Assembly: GCF_019112545.1 (NCBI RefSeq)
Contig: NW_025064880.1
Span: 745,337 to 809,336 of the forward strand
Length of the DNA: 64,000 bases
Direction: 5' to 3'
DNA from: Guyanagaster necrorhizus
Taxonomy: Eukaryota; Basidiomycota; Agaricomycetes; Agaricales; Physalacriaceae
This document shows positions 1-11,758 of this stretch, one piece after another; position 1 is the first letter of the stretch, and each line of letters opens with the position of its first letter. A program made the translations under genes and the position numbers. Under the pieces are notes generated by a model. It was given only the letters and a program-made list of their open reading frames with translations. It had not been told where the DNA came from and did not search any database.

Positions 1-385
1 GGTGAGGACCGCTGGGGCACATCAGCGACGGAATGGAGCAGACGAACAAGACTGACCTCCATCCACCTTCACTGGAGTCAAGCCGAGGTATCCAGTGTAG
101 GGAAAGTAACGTACGCCATTGCCTAGAGACGGATAAGAGACCGGATTTCGAGCGACGGCGTGGGGACGCACCTTTCGTAGAGCCTAGGATGAGGCGGACC
201 ATTCGAAATGGGAGGGGGGAGCGGTGGGAGATCCAAGAAGTTCGTCAAGAAGCAGGAGATTTGGAGCCATATAGTACAGAAGGGTATTTATTTATTTATT
301 TATTTCGTATCAACTGTGGTTCTTATGTAAATAATTTGAAATAAACCGATTGCCTATTTGCCTACGTCGCTTCCCGTCCTCCACA
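1..385. other. Intergenic / upstream region with TTTA repeat
   Basis: No gene can be supported here. An open frame from about 33 to 344 has no recognisable domain and ends in a simple repeat. The stretch probably holds the promoter of the transporter gene starting at 386 and perhaps the edge of a gene lying left of the window. Confidence 0.5.
284..306. repeat. (TTTA)n microsatellite
   Basis: About five to six tandem TTTA units directly upstream of the first gene. It is a short simple repeat with no coding sense. Confidence 0.7.
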
Positions 386-2364
386 ATGCCCTCGATGCAT
401 GCTCTCTACATTCCCTTCCTCCTGGCAGGCATGATACTTACTGTATACCGTCTGGATTATCGCTCTATATCATGCTAATATTCTTCTCTAGGGCTCCAGT
501 AATTCGCTTTGGAGCAAATGGCAGGTATGCAAGCCGGTCTTCAGGTAGCCCCCTGTTGACCAACGTTTAGGATATGCAATGTGTCGAGAACTGTGACGAC
601 CCAGATGTCAGCCATCGTGTTCTGTATGAACAGCCTGTATGGCAGACTCTCCAGATGTTTGGTCAGTGTTGATACTCGCTCTTCTTGTTGTCTAGTTAAC
701 GATAAACCGTATCAGTCGGAGAAATGCTATGTAGGTGTTATCTTCGTACCTTGGTCGCTTGATTCACTTAGTTGTCCCAAGGTTTCCTTCCCGTACTATA
801 CACGTGGATACAATCTAGGCGTCGAACACCTTCTATCCATCTTGATACCGACTCCCAACTCGGAGCGTCTATCCCTCTCAAGAACGCACCTCGAACTCTC
901 ACTGGCGCCAAGATCTTGCTCCTATGGATTCCCGCGGCGTGTGACCTCACCGGAACCACTGTACGTGTGCAACTTGTGTGATATTGAGCCAGGTTTCAGC
1001 TCAACTTTCACAGCTGATGAATGTCGGGTTGCTGTATACACCTGTATCAATCTATCAAATGACTCGGGGGGGCCTTGTCTTGTTTGTTGGCTTCTTTAGC
1101 GTCGCGTTCCTTCGTCGCCAGCTTTGGTTGTACCAGTTCAGTCTCCTGTTTCCACTTGCGTACCTCCTCATTCTAAAGTCGAATTTCAACTTAGATGGGT
1201 CTCCCTTCTTGTGGTTATGGCTGGTGTCGGTTTAGTCGGTTTCAGCGGATCGCTCATTAAAGACGCCGTCAAAGAATTTGTTGGACAGTCCATGCCAACC
1301 TGGCTTGCGTCAGCCAGCTCCGACTTGCCGCCGCTAAAGCCTAACGAGAAGCCCGAGGCAACCACTGTTCTCGTCGGTATGGATTTTCTCCCGTGTATTT
1401 GGCAGGCCTTCTTAATAACCCACGTTAGGCATCTTCTTCATCCTCTTTGCGCAAATTTTGTAATGCTAATTTTGTCATGGATACCTGATATACTTGACTG
1501 ACATTCATCTTAGCACGGCAACTCAGTTTGTTATTGAAGGTCCGTTATCATTCCTTACCGTAACGTTTCCTTTATTCAATTCCACCTGCATTATAGAGAA
1601 GATCATGGGTTCGTAACCGAGATTTTCCTGAATGTATTATTCATCAAATCTGCTGACTTAAATCTTCAGGTCAATATTCAGTTCCCCCTCTGGTCGCTGT
1701 CGGCTATGAAGGCTTGTTCGGTGCTATTTCCATTCTGCTGATTCTCCCTATCCTCTCTATACCGTCCGTTTCCAAGCAGTCGATGTTCTTTGATATCCCC
1801 CGAGGCTGGCACCAGATGGTTGACACACCTTCTGTGTTGTATTCTGGTATTGCCATTGCATGCAGCATTTCCTTGTTCAATTATTTCGGGCTCAGTGTTA
1901 CGCGGCATGTCAGCGCAACCGCTCGCTCTTTGACGGACACCTGCAGGACGCTTTCTATTTGGATAATTAGCTTGGGACTGGGCTGGGAAAGACTTTTGTG
2001 GCCTGTCTCATTGTTACAGGTTCTCGGATTTTCACTGTTGGTGTAAGTTTTCATATCTTCACGAGTTATTTGTACACTAAAATTTCGTACACAGCTACGG
2101 CACGGTAATATTGCATCTGATTTACGAAGTAGCCCCGACTAATCTTTGTCACAGTTCATGTTCAACGGGCTCGTTCCTACTCCGCCATTTTTACTACCCA
2201 TAACCACCGAGCAGAACCGTCTACCAGAAGAAGAAGAAGGTCTTCTATCATCTCCACTGGATGAGACTGCCACCCTTCCGGCAGATCTCGGGCAGAGTGG
2301 TTTTGATGTGGTTCCCGAAGAGCAGACAGCTCATGCCAGGAAGCCAGCTGTCCGTACGGCTTAG
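386..2364 (+). CDS. SLC35F6-like drug/metabolite transporter family protein
   Basis: Multi-exon gene for a polytopic membrane protein of the SLC35F6 (C2orf18) branch of the nucleotide-sugar transporter superfamily. The spliced start reads MPSMHALYIPFLLAGMILTG, then SSNSLWSKWQD across an intron near 443-491, and later WQTLQMFVGEM, as in SLC35F6. Further conserved blocks are the TM segment FVGFFSVAFLRRQLW, the loop VPPLVAVGYEGLFGA, and a C-terminal part with YFGLSVTRHVSATARSL and SLGLGWERLLWP. The tail is acidic and cytosolic-looking. About nine or ten membrane helices are expected. The human protein has been placed in lysosome or mitochondrion; transport substrate is unknown. At least eight short introns are needed. 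The family is clear; exact exon edges between 660 and 1640 are less sure. Confidence 0.85.
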
Positions 2365-3092
2365 AATACGCCATATTTCGTTTTATTCGTGGATAATAAT
2401 TGTAATGTGTTGGACACTTATTCATTCGCATTAATATTCGCTTTCGACGTGGAGCATCTGACATCCGTCACTGCATATGGACTTGGCGAATGTTCGGAAC
2501 GGGGAAGTAATCCGGCGATGATATTTATGTTCAAACCTGCGACATGCACAAATACCGTAATACGTACGTACGTGCTGTATACGACGAAACGAAAGGCTAA
2601 TGACGGTCATCGGATCGTAAAGTGGCACATAAGAGGACATCAAACATGAATGATTTCGACTGATTAGTATGCCTGGGACAAGACATACCAGATACAGCGA
2701 AACCCAAGTGGTGGTATGTTATCGATAGAGCATTATTTGTTGGCACAATATCGTAATACCGTTAGACTCGTGGACATATCGTCCATGTGCCGAAAGCGCC
2801 ATTAGAGCCAGAAGAATCAAGTTTAGACATATGTAAATCGTTTTAAAAACTGGACGGAAACTTGATTGAAGACCTTGTTAGATCCAGCGTATATGCATTG
2901 ATCAAGTCGTATTGTCTAGTTGATGTCTACAACACGGCTCCGGCATTTGACGCTCTGTAAGTAGAGACTCGATTGAGATTACGAGTCGTGTCAATCGATC
3001 AACCTAAAGGCGTCGTCAAACCTCACTGGGAGAGCTACTTATAGGTGGTTGTGACGGGAAGTGGGCAACGCCCTCGAACTGGCGCAGGGCCA
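2365..3092. other. Convergent intergenic region
   Basis: About 730 bp between the stop codons of two convergent genes. Short open frames occur on both strands, but none shows splice structure or a domain. I see no tRNA cloverleaf. It probably contains two 3' UTRs. Confidence 0.5.
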
Positions 3093-4716
3093 TCAGATGT
3101 CATCATCGTCCGAATCTTCGTCGCTGTCTGAGCTCCTTACTTGCGCATCAAGGACCAATGCCTCAAGTTGTTCGAGATCCCAACCAATCGAAGACTTGGC
3201 TATTTTTGCGGATTTCACGGATTTCCCTAATAGCTGCAGAGTTTCATCCCTAGAATAATGATGGTCAGCCCGGGTATCGTAGAGACAGAAGTATGTCATA
3301 CTTCGCATAGGCTTGAATCCAGACACAAAAATCATTCACCCATATTTTGCTGTAAATATAATAGACTTCATGATGGTCCAGGATGTCCTTTATTTCCAAT
3401 AGGCATCGGGCCAGCGTCCTTCTGCCTTTCATTAGCAGCTCGGCGACATCTAAGCGACACCGCTCGGCCAGAGCAAAGGAGCGGTAAAGGGGAAAGGCGA
3501 GGCTGCGTCTATACGATGCAAGGAAGGTAGAAGCAATTTCAGATGGAGTAAAGATGTCCGCATGGGAGAGGGTTTGATCGTAGTATGGTGGAGGATCTAG
3601 CGCCGAGAAACAGGGTGTTAGTGAACTGATGGTCCAAGCACTTTCGGGAGTGGGGTCATGGTGCGTGGTCCGGGTCTCGTATGAATATGAAAATAATAGG
3701 TTGATCAGAGTTAAGTACAGATTGTGTGTTTCCATTGCGGTCGCGAGAACTGCCGCATATCAGATCAACGTAAAGGCCGGTAGGAGGGAAACTGCGCCTT
3801 ACACTCCACTCGCGGCAGATTCAGTATGACGAGTTCCTCGGTCTCAGTAAAATGGAAATCGCCGGAGGCTTTGATGTGAGGATGGGACCACGACAACAAC
3901 GCTTCGATATTATTGGACTCTGCGAAGTCCGCCCTAGAATGTTTGTTGGTTGCATTACATCAGAAGTCGAGAGAAGGCTTTACATGTAATACTCTTCATC
4001 CCATTTATCATCCTCGTGCTGTATGCGTTTATGACGTCTTTCCTCGGGTGACAACTGTTCCACTTCAGCGCCTAATTCATTGACTTCATTTTCAGTGTGA
4101 GTAACATGAACGAAGAATCCAGAATGCCGATTCAAAAAGCCATAGGATGTTGATAGATGCAATGGAGGTAGAGGGTCAGGAACACTCTGAGGTATCTGCC
4201 AATCATTCTGAGCGGCTGGTAAACATCGTCAATATATTCCCATGAAAGTATAAAAAAAGTGGAAACCTTCCAATACATCAGGCTCGATGTTAAGAGCCTG
4301 GGTTTTCGCAACAAGATCAGAATCATCCTCAGGGCTCGAATCAAGTACCTCGATTTTGACTTGATTGCTCAATGGGCGAGGTGCCAACAGTTTTGCCAAA
4401 AGATCCAAATCACAGAATTCCTGCCCTCGCGTCTGCTTTGTTAGCACAACAGTGAGGTAACCTGTTCCGCCATCGTATGCCGCGGATGACTTGTCGTCCT
4501 CAAGTAAAGCGTGAGAGAAATTGACACGCAAGAAATACGGATTTATATGGAGCGTGAACAGAGTGTGGTCGACATTTAACTCGACGTCCGACGCCTGGAA
4601 TTGTTTCAGAAAACGCCTGGAGTGGCAGACGTGCAACTCACCCTGACAGACGGACAGTAAACAGAGATAATGACAGATTCGACGGTTTGTCGACACGAAA
4701 ATCGCGGGGTGATCAT
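3093..4716 (-). CDS. SHQ1: SHQ1, H/ACA snoRNP assembly chaperone
   Basis: SHQ1 binds the pseudouridine synthase Cbf5/dyskerin before H/ACA RNP assembly and acts in nucleus and cytoplasm. The start MITPRFSC and the following strands (VELNVDHTLFTLHINPYFLR, with VNFSHAL) match the N-terminal CS (p23-like) domain. The middle carries SYGFLNRHSGFFVHV and an acidic EERRHKRIQHEDDKWDEEYY segment. The C-terminal helical SHQ1 domain contains DPTPESAWTI, a long helical stretch with CLLEIKDILDHHEVYYIYSK, VNDFCVWIQAYAKY, and KIAKSSIGWDLEQLEAL. It ends in a Ser/Asp tail (SSDSDEDSDDDDI). The start at 4716 is chosen because family members begin MITPxF; the frame is open further upstream. It is divergent from TRP2 with a 111-bp spacer. 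Confident family call; internal introns only roughly placed. Confidence 0.93.
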
Positions 4717-4827
4717 GCTGGATCGCGACTGAGTCACGCTTAGACGTTCAAACATTTGACCGGTATTTGTACTTGGTCTTTGCCATTTTCTCCTATATTG
4801 ACGCCGTTCCCTTCTGCGTTGTCGCTG
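4717..4827. promoter_or_regulatory. Shared SHQ1/TRP2 divergent promoter
   Basis: These 111 bp separate the start codons of SHQ1 (minus) and TRP2 (plus), so both promoters and 5' leaders must lie here or overlap the genes. I see no clear TATA box or a Gcn4 site (TGACTCA); the TGAGTCA that follows lies in the first TRP2 intron, just after position 4830. Confidence 0.5.
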
Positions 4828-6596
4828 ATGGACATCCAAGTGAGTCACTGCAGGTCCTCGAGCTATTGAGATAATTGACCTTATCCAGAGCTTACCTTCA
4901 TATCCTTCTCTGGAAACAGTTGAACAGCTCATCGTTGATGAAAAACAAGGAAACTGCGTGCCCGTCTACGTTGAACTGCCAGCGGATTTGATAACACCAT
5001 GTATGGCCTACCTGCGCATTGCCAAAGATTCAAAGTACAGCTTTCTTCTCGAATCTGGTATCAGTGGGGAAAGCATTGGTCGATATAGCTTCATCGGCGC
5101 TGGTGAGCAGCACTTGCTTTTCTTATGGCGGCGTTTTCAAATATTATTAGATCCCTTCAAAATAATCAAAACGGGCCCTGGCGAGGAATACAATGGCGAT
5201 CCCATGTCCATTCTCCAGAAAGAACTGTCTCTCTACCAATATGTCAAAATTCCCGAGATACCCACGTTCACCGGCGGCGCTATCGGTTACATATCCTATG
5301 ATTGTATCCAACATTTCGAGCCCAAGACGGCATGTGAACTCAAGGATACCTTGCAGATACCCGAAACTGTTTTCATGCTTGTCGACACTCTCGTTGTATA
5401 CGACCACATATTCCAGACCCTGAAAGTCGTATCTCATGTGTTCAGCCCCAAAAATGCTGGCACCGGAAATTTGTCTTTCGTGTATCAAACTGCTGTGGCC
5501 AAAGCTCGAAGACTAGCCAAAGCCCTCCTGGTAAACACTACTCCCGAAGTTCCCCAGCCTCCGATAACCACACTTGGCAGTGAAAGTGTGTCCAATGTGG
5601 GAAAGGAGGGATACGAGTTGTTTGTCACAAAATTGAAAAGCCATATAGTAGCAGGAGACATCATCCAGGCTGTACCATCTCAACGACTTGCGCGTCCTAC
5701 ATCTCTGCATCCGTTCAATGCATATCGGCACTTGCGACAGGTCAATCCGAGTCCATACATGTTTTATCTTGACTGCGGAGACCTGCAAATCGTTGGCGCG
5801 AGTCCTGAAACGCTCTGCAAAGTCGCGAAAAACGTTGTGTTTAACCATGCCATAGCAGGAACAACAAGGCGCGGCAAGACACCAGAAGGTCAGCGGCTGC
5901 GTTTGCTGTTTTCATACCTACTGACGTTTGCTTCTAAGAGGATGCTAAGCTAGGGGCTATCTTGTCAGCTTCCGAGAAAGACCGCGCAGAACATATAATG
6001 CTTGTGGACCTGGCGCGAAATGACGTGAATCGTGTCTGCGAACCTAAGTCAGTCAAGGTGGACCATCTCATGAAGGTCGAAAAATTCAGCCATGTAATAC
6101 ATTTGACGTCTCAAGTCTCTGGAACGCTACGTGAAGGGTTGACCAGGTTTGCTTGCCGCAGATTTCCGAAACTTTTCTGATAATTGCTTTAGGTTTGACG
6201 CTTTTCGCTCCATATTTCCTGCAGGGACGGTGTCCGGTGCACCCAAAATTAAAGCCATTGAAATCATATCCTCGCTTGAAAAAGAACGTCGCGGTGTTTA
6301 TGCAGGCGCGGTTGGCCGTTTCGATTTTTCAGCTGACGAAATGGATACATGTATTGCTATCCGAACGATGGTGTTTAAAGATGGTACAGCATACCTTCAA
6401 GCAGGAGGAGGGATAGTTTTTGATAGCGAAGAGGAAGATGAATACATCGAGACCATCAACAAGCTGAAAGGGAATGTTCGAGCCTTAGAGCAAGCAGAAC
6501 GTAAGAACTTCCTATTTTTATTAGAGACTTCGGAGCTTATACTCTTACCTTTCAGACTATTGGCACGAATTTCAGCGAGGACAGGGACAGAAGTAG
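4828..6596 (+). CDS. TRP2: Anthranilate synthase component I
   Basis: TRP2 converts chorismate to anthranilate, the first step of tryptophan biosynthesis, using ammonia from the TRP3 glutaminase. The first coding exon is only 12 bases (MDIQ); after an intron it continues [20 protein letters not shown]. The feedback motif LLES lies in [19 protein letters not shown], the Trp-binding signature of the N-terminal domain. Chorismate-binding blocks follow: [64 protein letters not shown] and [17 protein letters not shown]. The end is reached by splicing to [13 protein letters not shown] and a TAG at 6596. No glutaminase domain is fused. Introns interrupt near 5104-5151, 5888-5940, 6147-6191 and 6500-6555. 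Start, motifs and length (about 500 aa) fit the family. Confidence 0.95.
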
Positions 6597-6627
6597 TAGG
6601 GATAGAAAATGGAATGTGTATTCAGTA

Positions 6628-7696
6628 TCAATAATCCCAACCATATCCGTCGGACTTTTGCGGCGGCCCTCTCTGGGACCCACTCTGAGGGGAAGACTCG
6701 TCGTCATGTGTAGCGAAGGGATCGGTGGCCAAGTCAATATCAGGTAAGTCTGCCTGAATGGTCTTCTTCATCCTCTCGTCTATCTCCCACAAGTCTGGTG
6801 TGTGCAACACTTGCTGCCTGATGGCAATGCCCTCTCTGGCGGCAACGCTGAGTATCCCAGCAATAAGTTCGGCTGTACGTGTGCTTTCATCGTTGGCAGG
6901 TATGGGGTACATGACGAGGCGGGGGTCAGCATTAGAGTCGATGATTCCAACGGTAGGAACGTGTTCGACGGCGCATTCACGAATTGCATTCATGTTTGCG
7001 AGAGGATTGAGAAGAATGACAAGGTCTGGCACGACCTTATTTTTGGTCACGGTTTCCTCGCCGAACATTTGGAACTTGTTGGTCAACGTGCCTGGCAGCC
7101 ACCGCTCCCCGACATGATATCCCTGGCGTCCTACACGTCGAGCGGCCTTCTCAACCACAGGGCGAATATCTGCTCGTGTGCCAACGAAGACGATCTGTCC
7201 ACGGTTGTGAGCAACGGATCGAACAAGGTTGACCGCGCGACGAAGTAGAGCTAGTGTACGATCCATGTCAATGATGGTAATGCCTGCTCTCACACCATAG
7301 GCATATGGCATGAAATTAGGGTTCATAATGGAGGCTGCATGACCAAAATGAGCTCCAGTCGCGAGAAGGGCAGACAAGGTAGCTTCTGCTGGGGGCCTTC
7401 GAAGGGAATCCCGTAGTGTCCAGGTATTTTCGCGGGTTTGGGTGGAACCATACTGTTCCATAAGCTTGACTAGACAGAACAGAACTTAATAAATATATAT
7501 CAATGGGATGAACCGCGGACGCACTCAGTGTTGTCCGCTGCACACGATCCATCTGGAACTCAGTCCAGTCCTGGGCCGTCTCAAGACGCTTGTTTTCAGG
7601 CTCATTGTCGGTGGCAGAAAGTCTGTACAGGCTACGAGCGAATCGTTTGACTGGTATACATCGCTTGGCCAAATTGCCTGCGTGATGTGAAAGCAT
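6628..7696 (-). CDS. MRP4: Mitochondrial small ribosomal subunit protein uS2m
   Basis: Bacterial S2-type ribosomal protein of the mitochondrial small subunit. It begins [20 protein letters not shown], a basic, Arg/Lys-rich and acid-free leader typical of mitochondrial import. One intron of about 55 bases (near 7473-7527) joins exon 1 to the S2 core. Core motifs are [106 protein letters not shown] and [16 protein letters not shown]. The tail is Ser/Gln-rich, ending YGWDY. The stop lies 31 bp from the TRP2 stop, and its start is 131 bp from that of SSB in divergent orientation. The call is firm. Confidence 0.95.
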
Positions 7697-7827
7697 AAGA
7701 AAACGGCGGTGGCTGTGCTCGGCTTATGCTTACTTCAGCCATCAATTTTTAGCCTATTTTTTTTCCTTCCCTCCCACAACGCAACCGGTGCCCCAATCCC
7801 CTCCCTCCCTTCCCACTTCTTCAAAAA
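7697..7827. promoter_or_regulatory. Shared MRP4/SSB divergent promoter with pyrimidine tract
   Basis: The 131-bp spacer between two divergent start codons carries a strong CT-rich block on the plus strand (about 7750-7822) that runs up to the SSB start. Such tracts are common just upstream of strongly expressed fungal genes. This suggests high expression of the Hsp70, which is inference. Confidence 0.5.
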
Positions 7828-10095
7828 ATGGATGATCTCTTCGATGGCGCTGTCGGTATTGATCTCGGTACCACATACTCGTATGTTTCTCTCTTTTCAT
7901 GCCGTCTGGACGCTGTTCATGGGTTCTACGTAGATGTGTTGGTGTCTGGCAGAACGACCGAGTGGAGATCATCGCCAACGACCGTGAGCCGTCTTTTTTT
8001 TTTCGACGTGACTCAAAATTGTGCTTATTGATACTTAGAGGGCAATCGGACGACACCGTCCTACGTCGCTTTCTCTGCTGAAGAGCGATTGATCGGTGAT
8101 GCCGCAAAAAATCAGGCTGCTATGAATCCTCGCAACACGGTTTTCGATGCTAAGCGGCTCATTGGTCGTCGTTTCGAGTTGGGTCTTTTCTGTTTTCATT
8201 TATGTTGCCCTTTCTTACCTGGTATCCAGTGATCCCGATGTGAAGAAGGTATGAAAAATTTATCCACTTAGTGAGGCCCCCCCCCCAAACTCCATCTTTT
8301 TACCCCTTCAGGACATCGTCCACTGGCCTTTTGAGGTTGTGGAGAAGGACGGATCGCCTCTGATCAAGGTCAACTACCTTGGCGAGGACAAAACCTTCAG
8401 CCCACAGGAAATCTCATCCATGGTCCTTACGAAGATGAAGGAAATTTCCGAGGCTAAGCTCGGCAAAACTGTCAAGAAGGCTGTTGTCACGTATGATGGT
8501 TCTTCGATGGTGTTGGCTGCATTGCTCATGTCTTCTTGACAGCGTCCCCGCATACTTTAATGATTCCCAACGACTTGCTACCAAGGATGCTGGTGCCATT
8601 GCTGGTTTAGAAGTTCTCCGTATCATCAATGAGCCTACGGCTGCCGCCATTGCTTATGGTTTAGACCGTCAAAGCAAGTCCGAGAAGAATGTCCTGATTT
8701 TCGATCTCGGCGGTGGAACCTTCGACGTGTCTCTTCTCAACATCAGCGGGGGCGTGTTTGCCGTTAAGGCTACTGCTGGTGATACCCACTTGGGTGGTGA
8801 AGATTTCGATAACACCTTGCTTGAACACTTCAAGAACGAGTTCAAGAGGAAATCAAAGCTTGATATCTCAGAAGATGCCCGTGCCCTTCGTCGTCTAAGG
8901 AGCGCTTGTGAGCGTGCCAAGAGGACTCTTTCCAGCGTTGCGCAAACCACCGTTGAAGTCGACTCCTTATTCCAGGTATAGCCTTTATTATCAAACATTC
9001 CTTCCGGCTAATCTGACATGCTTTAGGGTGAAGACTTCTCTGCCAACATTACCCGTGCCCGTTTCGAGGAGATCAACGCTGCGATGTTCAAGTCTACTCT
9101 TGACCCCGTCGAGAAGGTCTTGAAGGATGCCAAGATGCCCCGTGAGAAGGTTGACGACATCGTTCTTGTCGGTGGTTCTACGCGTATTCCTAAAATCCAG
9201 GCCCTCGTTTCAGAGTACTTTGGCGGTCGTCAGCTCAACAAGTCTATCAACCCCGACGAAGCTGTCGCCTACGGTGCTGCCGTCCAAGCCGCTGTCTTGA
9301 CTGGCCAGACATCCGAACAAACCAAGGATCTCCTTCTTCTCGATGTTGCTCCTCTATCGCTTGGTGTTGCTATGCAGGGCGACGTCTTCGGTGTTGTCGT
9401 TCCTCGCAACACACCCATTCCTACCAATAAATCCAGGACATTCACCACAGTCGAGGATAACCAGACCACTGTCACCTTCCCTGTGTAAGTTGACCGTTCT
9501 TCCTGCTCTTTTTGTACTAACTCGCTTTCATCAGCTACGAAGGAGAGCGCACCCAGTGCCGGGACAACAGATTGCTTGGAGAGTTCGAGCTTAACGGCAT
9601 CCCTCCCATGCCTCGGGGTCAGGCCGAATTGGTTACCACCTTCGAAGTCGATGCCAATGGTCTCTTGAAGGTCTCTGCTCAGGATCGTGCATCTGGCCGC
9701 AAAGCCTCAATTAGTATGATTTTCTGAGATTACCCTTGTTGATTTCTTACTGATGGTGTTTATCAGGTATCACAAACTCCGTCGGCCGTCTCTCTTCCGC
9801 TGAAATCGACCAAATGATTAAAGATGCCGAGCAATTCAAGATGGCTGACAAGGAGTTCTCTGCTCGCCATGAAGCCAAGTCGGATCTCGAAGCGTATATT
9901 CATCAAGTTGAAGGCACCATCACATCACCTGAAATTGGTATGAAGCTTAAGCGAGGTGCTAAGTCGCAGGTGGAGGCTGAGTTGGCGAGGGCTCTCGAGA
10001 AGCTGGAGATTGAGGATTCCACTGCCGATGAATTGAAGAAGGCGCAGCTTGGTATTAAACGGGCCTTGCAAAAAGCCACCGCCGGTATTCGGTGA
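7828..10095 (+). CDS. SSB1: Ribosome-associated Hsp70, SSB type
   Basis: Cytosolic Hsp70 that binds nascent chains at the ribosome tunnel exit together with the RAC co-chaperone. The N-terminus [18 protein letters not shown] has the ATPase phosphate-1 motif. Later come [51 protein letters not shown] and the linker DVAPLSLG. Several stretches are closer to yeast Ssb than Ssa: [51 protein letters not shown] and the short lid with [19 protein letters not shown]. The C-terminus (KATAGIR) has neither EEVD nor HDEL, which excludes SSA-type and ER BiP. It is about 610 aa after splicing at least seven introns. The intron near 8251-8310 contains an eleven-C run. Confidence 0.95.
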
Positions 10096-10297
10096 GCGAC
10101 CCCAAAAATAGGCAGTTGTATTGTGTTGTTCTCGATATTTGCATTTACATAATGTTTTACTGAACTTGATGCTTTCGCTCTCGCGTCAAATGTTCGGTGT
10201 GGCTTATCGATATCAGTGTACTACGTATAGAGCTCGATCGGAGCAATAGCTCAATCTAGGTGTACAGTAGGAAAAAATGACCTATCGTGCGGGAAGA

Positions 10298-11655
10298 CTA
10301 AGAGACGGCTTTACTGACATGTAAGCCAACTTCTAGTATCCATAGTTCCTCGTCTGCTCCATCACAAAGAGCCTTATCTGCTTCAGCGAAAATGAGACCA
10401 CACTGCGATTTTTGCTTTGCATTCAAGGTCGGATGTAGCACCACGATATCATGTAGCTATGGCAAGACCATGTTAGGACAAGGGTACATGTAGTGATACA
10501 AAGAGCTAGCCACCTGAGACAATACTTGAGATGCAGAGTATCCTTCTCGAATGATCTCCTTCACCGCCGATCTTATTCCTTTGAAGCCAGGCTTGGGGGT
10601 GGTATCGCTCATTGCCTGATCCGTGTCGATGCCCAAGACACTGGCAAAATCATTGATGATATCATCAGGAACAACGCCTGCAATTTCTTGGACGTCGCGG
10701 GGCGTTATTGGAGTCGGAGGGCTTGTCGACGAAGACAAACGTGAAGCTGACTGGAGGTAGGTGATGGCGCGTCGAAGATCGCCGGAGGAAGCACTGATCA
10801 AGGTTTCGACTACCAAGGGATCTACTGCGATGTGCTCTGCAGTAGCAATGTGCATTAGTCGACTAGATGATGATTGATTATCCAAGGACGTGAAGCGAAA
10901 CTTGGAACAACGCGAGGCGAGCGGCTCAATAATTCTACAAGCCTTTTACTGGCACCGCAAAGTCAAATTTGGAGTGAACGCACCTGGTGACATAGTTACA
11001 GACGAGACAGAACCGCGTGATACGTGCGTAGCTTTCCATGATACGACGAAGGGCACCTTGGGCATCCTGAGTCATTGAATCGGCTTCGTCGAGAATGATA
11101 ATTTTGTAAGGAGGACATGGATATTCCTTGCCGTCTGAGGAGACAGTTTGGGCGCGAGGGGTTTGACGTGCAAAGTTCTTGATCTTTTCACGGACAATTG
11201 AAATGCCACGTTCATCGGACGCGTTTAACTCGAGGACACGATTGCGGAAATTTTCTGGTCTATGATAGGGCCTACTGCTGAGAAAAGAATCCAGATTTTT
11301 GAGCAGGACGCGTACCCGAAGAGCTGTCGGGCAAGGGCGAGGATGGTAGACGTCTTGCCTGTCCCTGGGGGTCCATAGAACAACATATGGGGCAACTAGG
11401 ACACGTTAATAAGAACAAAAATGCAGCAGAGCACATCTACATTTGTCGATGTCAGCGTCTTTTTGAGAACGGCAACTGTGTGCTCCTGAGCAGAGACATC
11501 GTCGATAGTTTTAGGTCGACTGTCGACGTCAGACACAATAAAACGATATCGCGGGTAGCAACGCACTATTTTTCTACCCAAGGTTGCAGTTCAGGATCCA
11601 CGGCATGCTTCGGTGGCGCCTTGGGCGTCTGTGCTTGAGGTTTGAAGAAAGACAT
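10298..11655 (-). CDS. RFC2: Replication factor C subunit (yeast Rfc2 / human RFC4)
   Basis: AAA+ subunit of the RFC clamp loader that opens PCNA on primed DNA. It starts [15 protein letters not shown], then PELQPWVEK and [20 protein letters not shown]. The Walker A exon reads [16 protein letters not shown], the RFC box [18 protein letters not shown], Walker [22 protein letters not shown], and the SRC motif [14 protein letters not shown] (arginine finger in sensor 1-2 region). The C-terminal collar has [26 protein letters not shown] and an end around [15 protein letters not shown] in the middle matches the Rfc2/RFC4 lineage rather than Rfc3 or Rfc4 of yeast. Introns are numerous. It lies head-to-head with CAC1. 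Confidence 0.93.
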
Positions 11656-11758
11656 AGTTGTCACAGTCGCGTGACCTTGCGTAATTGTCGTCTCTTTTCT
11701 TGCTCTCACACCATCTTTTCTGTCGCGTCCTTGCCCAAGTTTCTGGTTCAAGGACACG
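11656..11758. promoter_or_regulatory. RFC2/CAC1 bidirectional promoter with two MCB-like sites
   Basis: The 103-bp spacer between divergent starts holds TCGCGT at 11667-11672 and again at 11723-11728, each preceded by G. On the other strand these read ACGCGA, which contains the ACGCG core bound by MBF/DSC1 factors at G1/S genes in yeasts. The motifs are seen directly; S-phase control is inferred from the function of both genes. Confidence 0.55.

Noticed and set aside
33..344. Open frame of 103 codons at the left edge
   Set aside because: It has no domain, runs into a TTTA repeat, and lacks splice continuation or support from flanking sequence.
7828..10095. Calling the Hsp70 an SSA-type or ER form
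   Set aside because: There is no signal peptide, EEVD or HDEL, and the diagnostic segments are of the SSB type.
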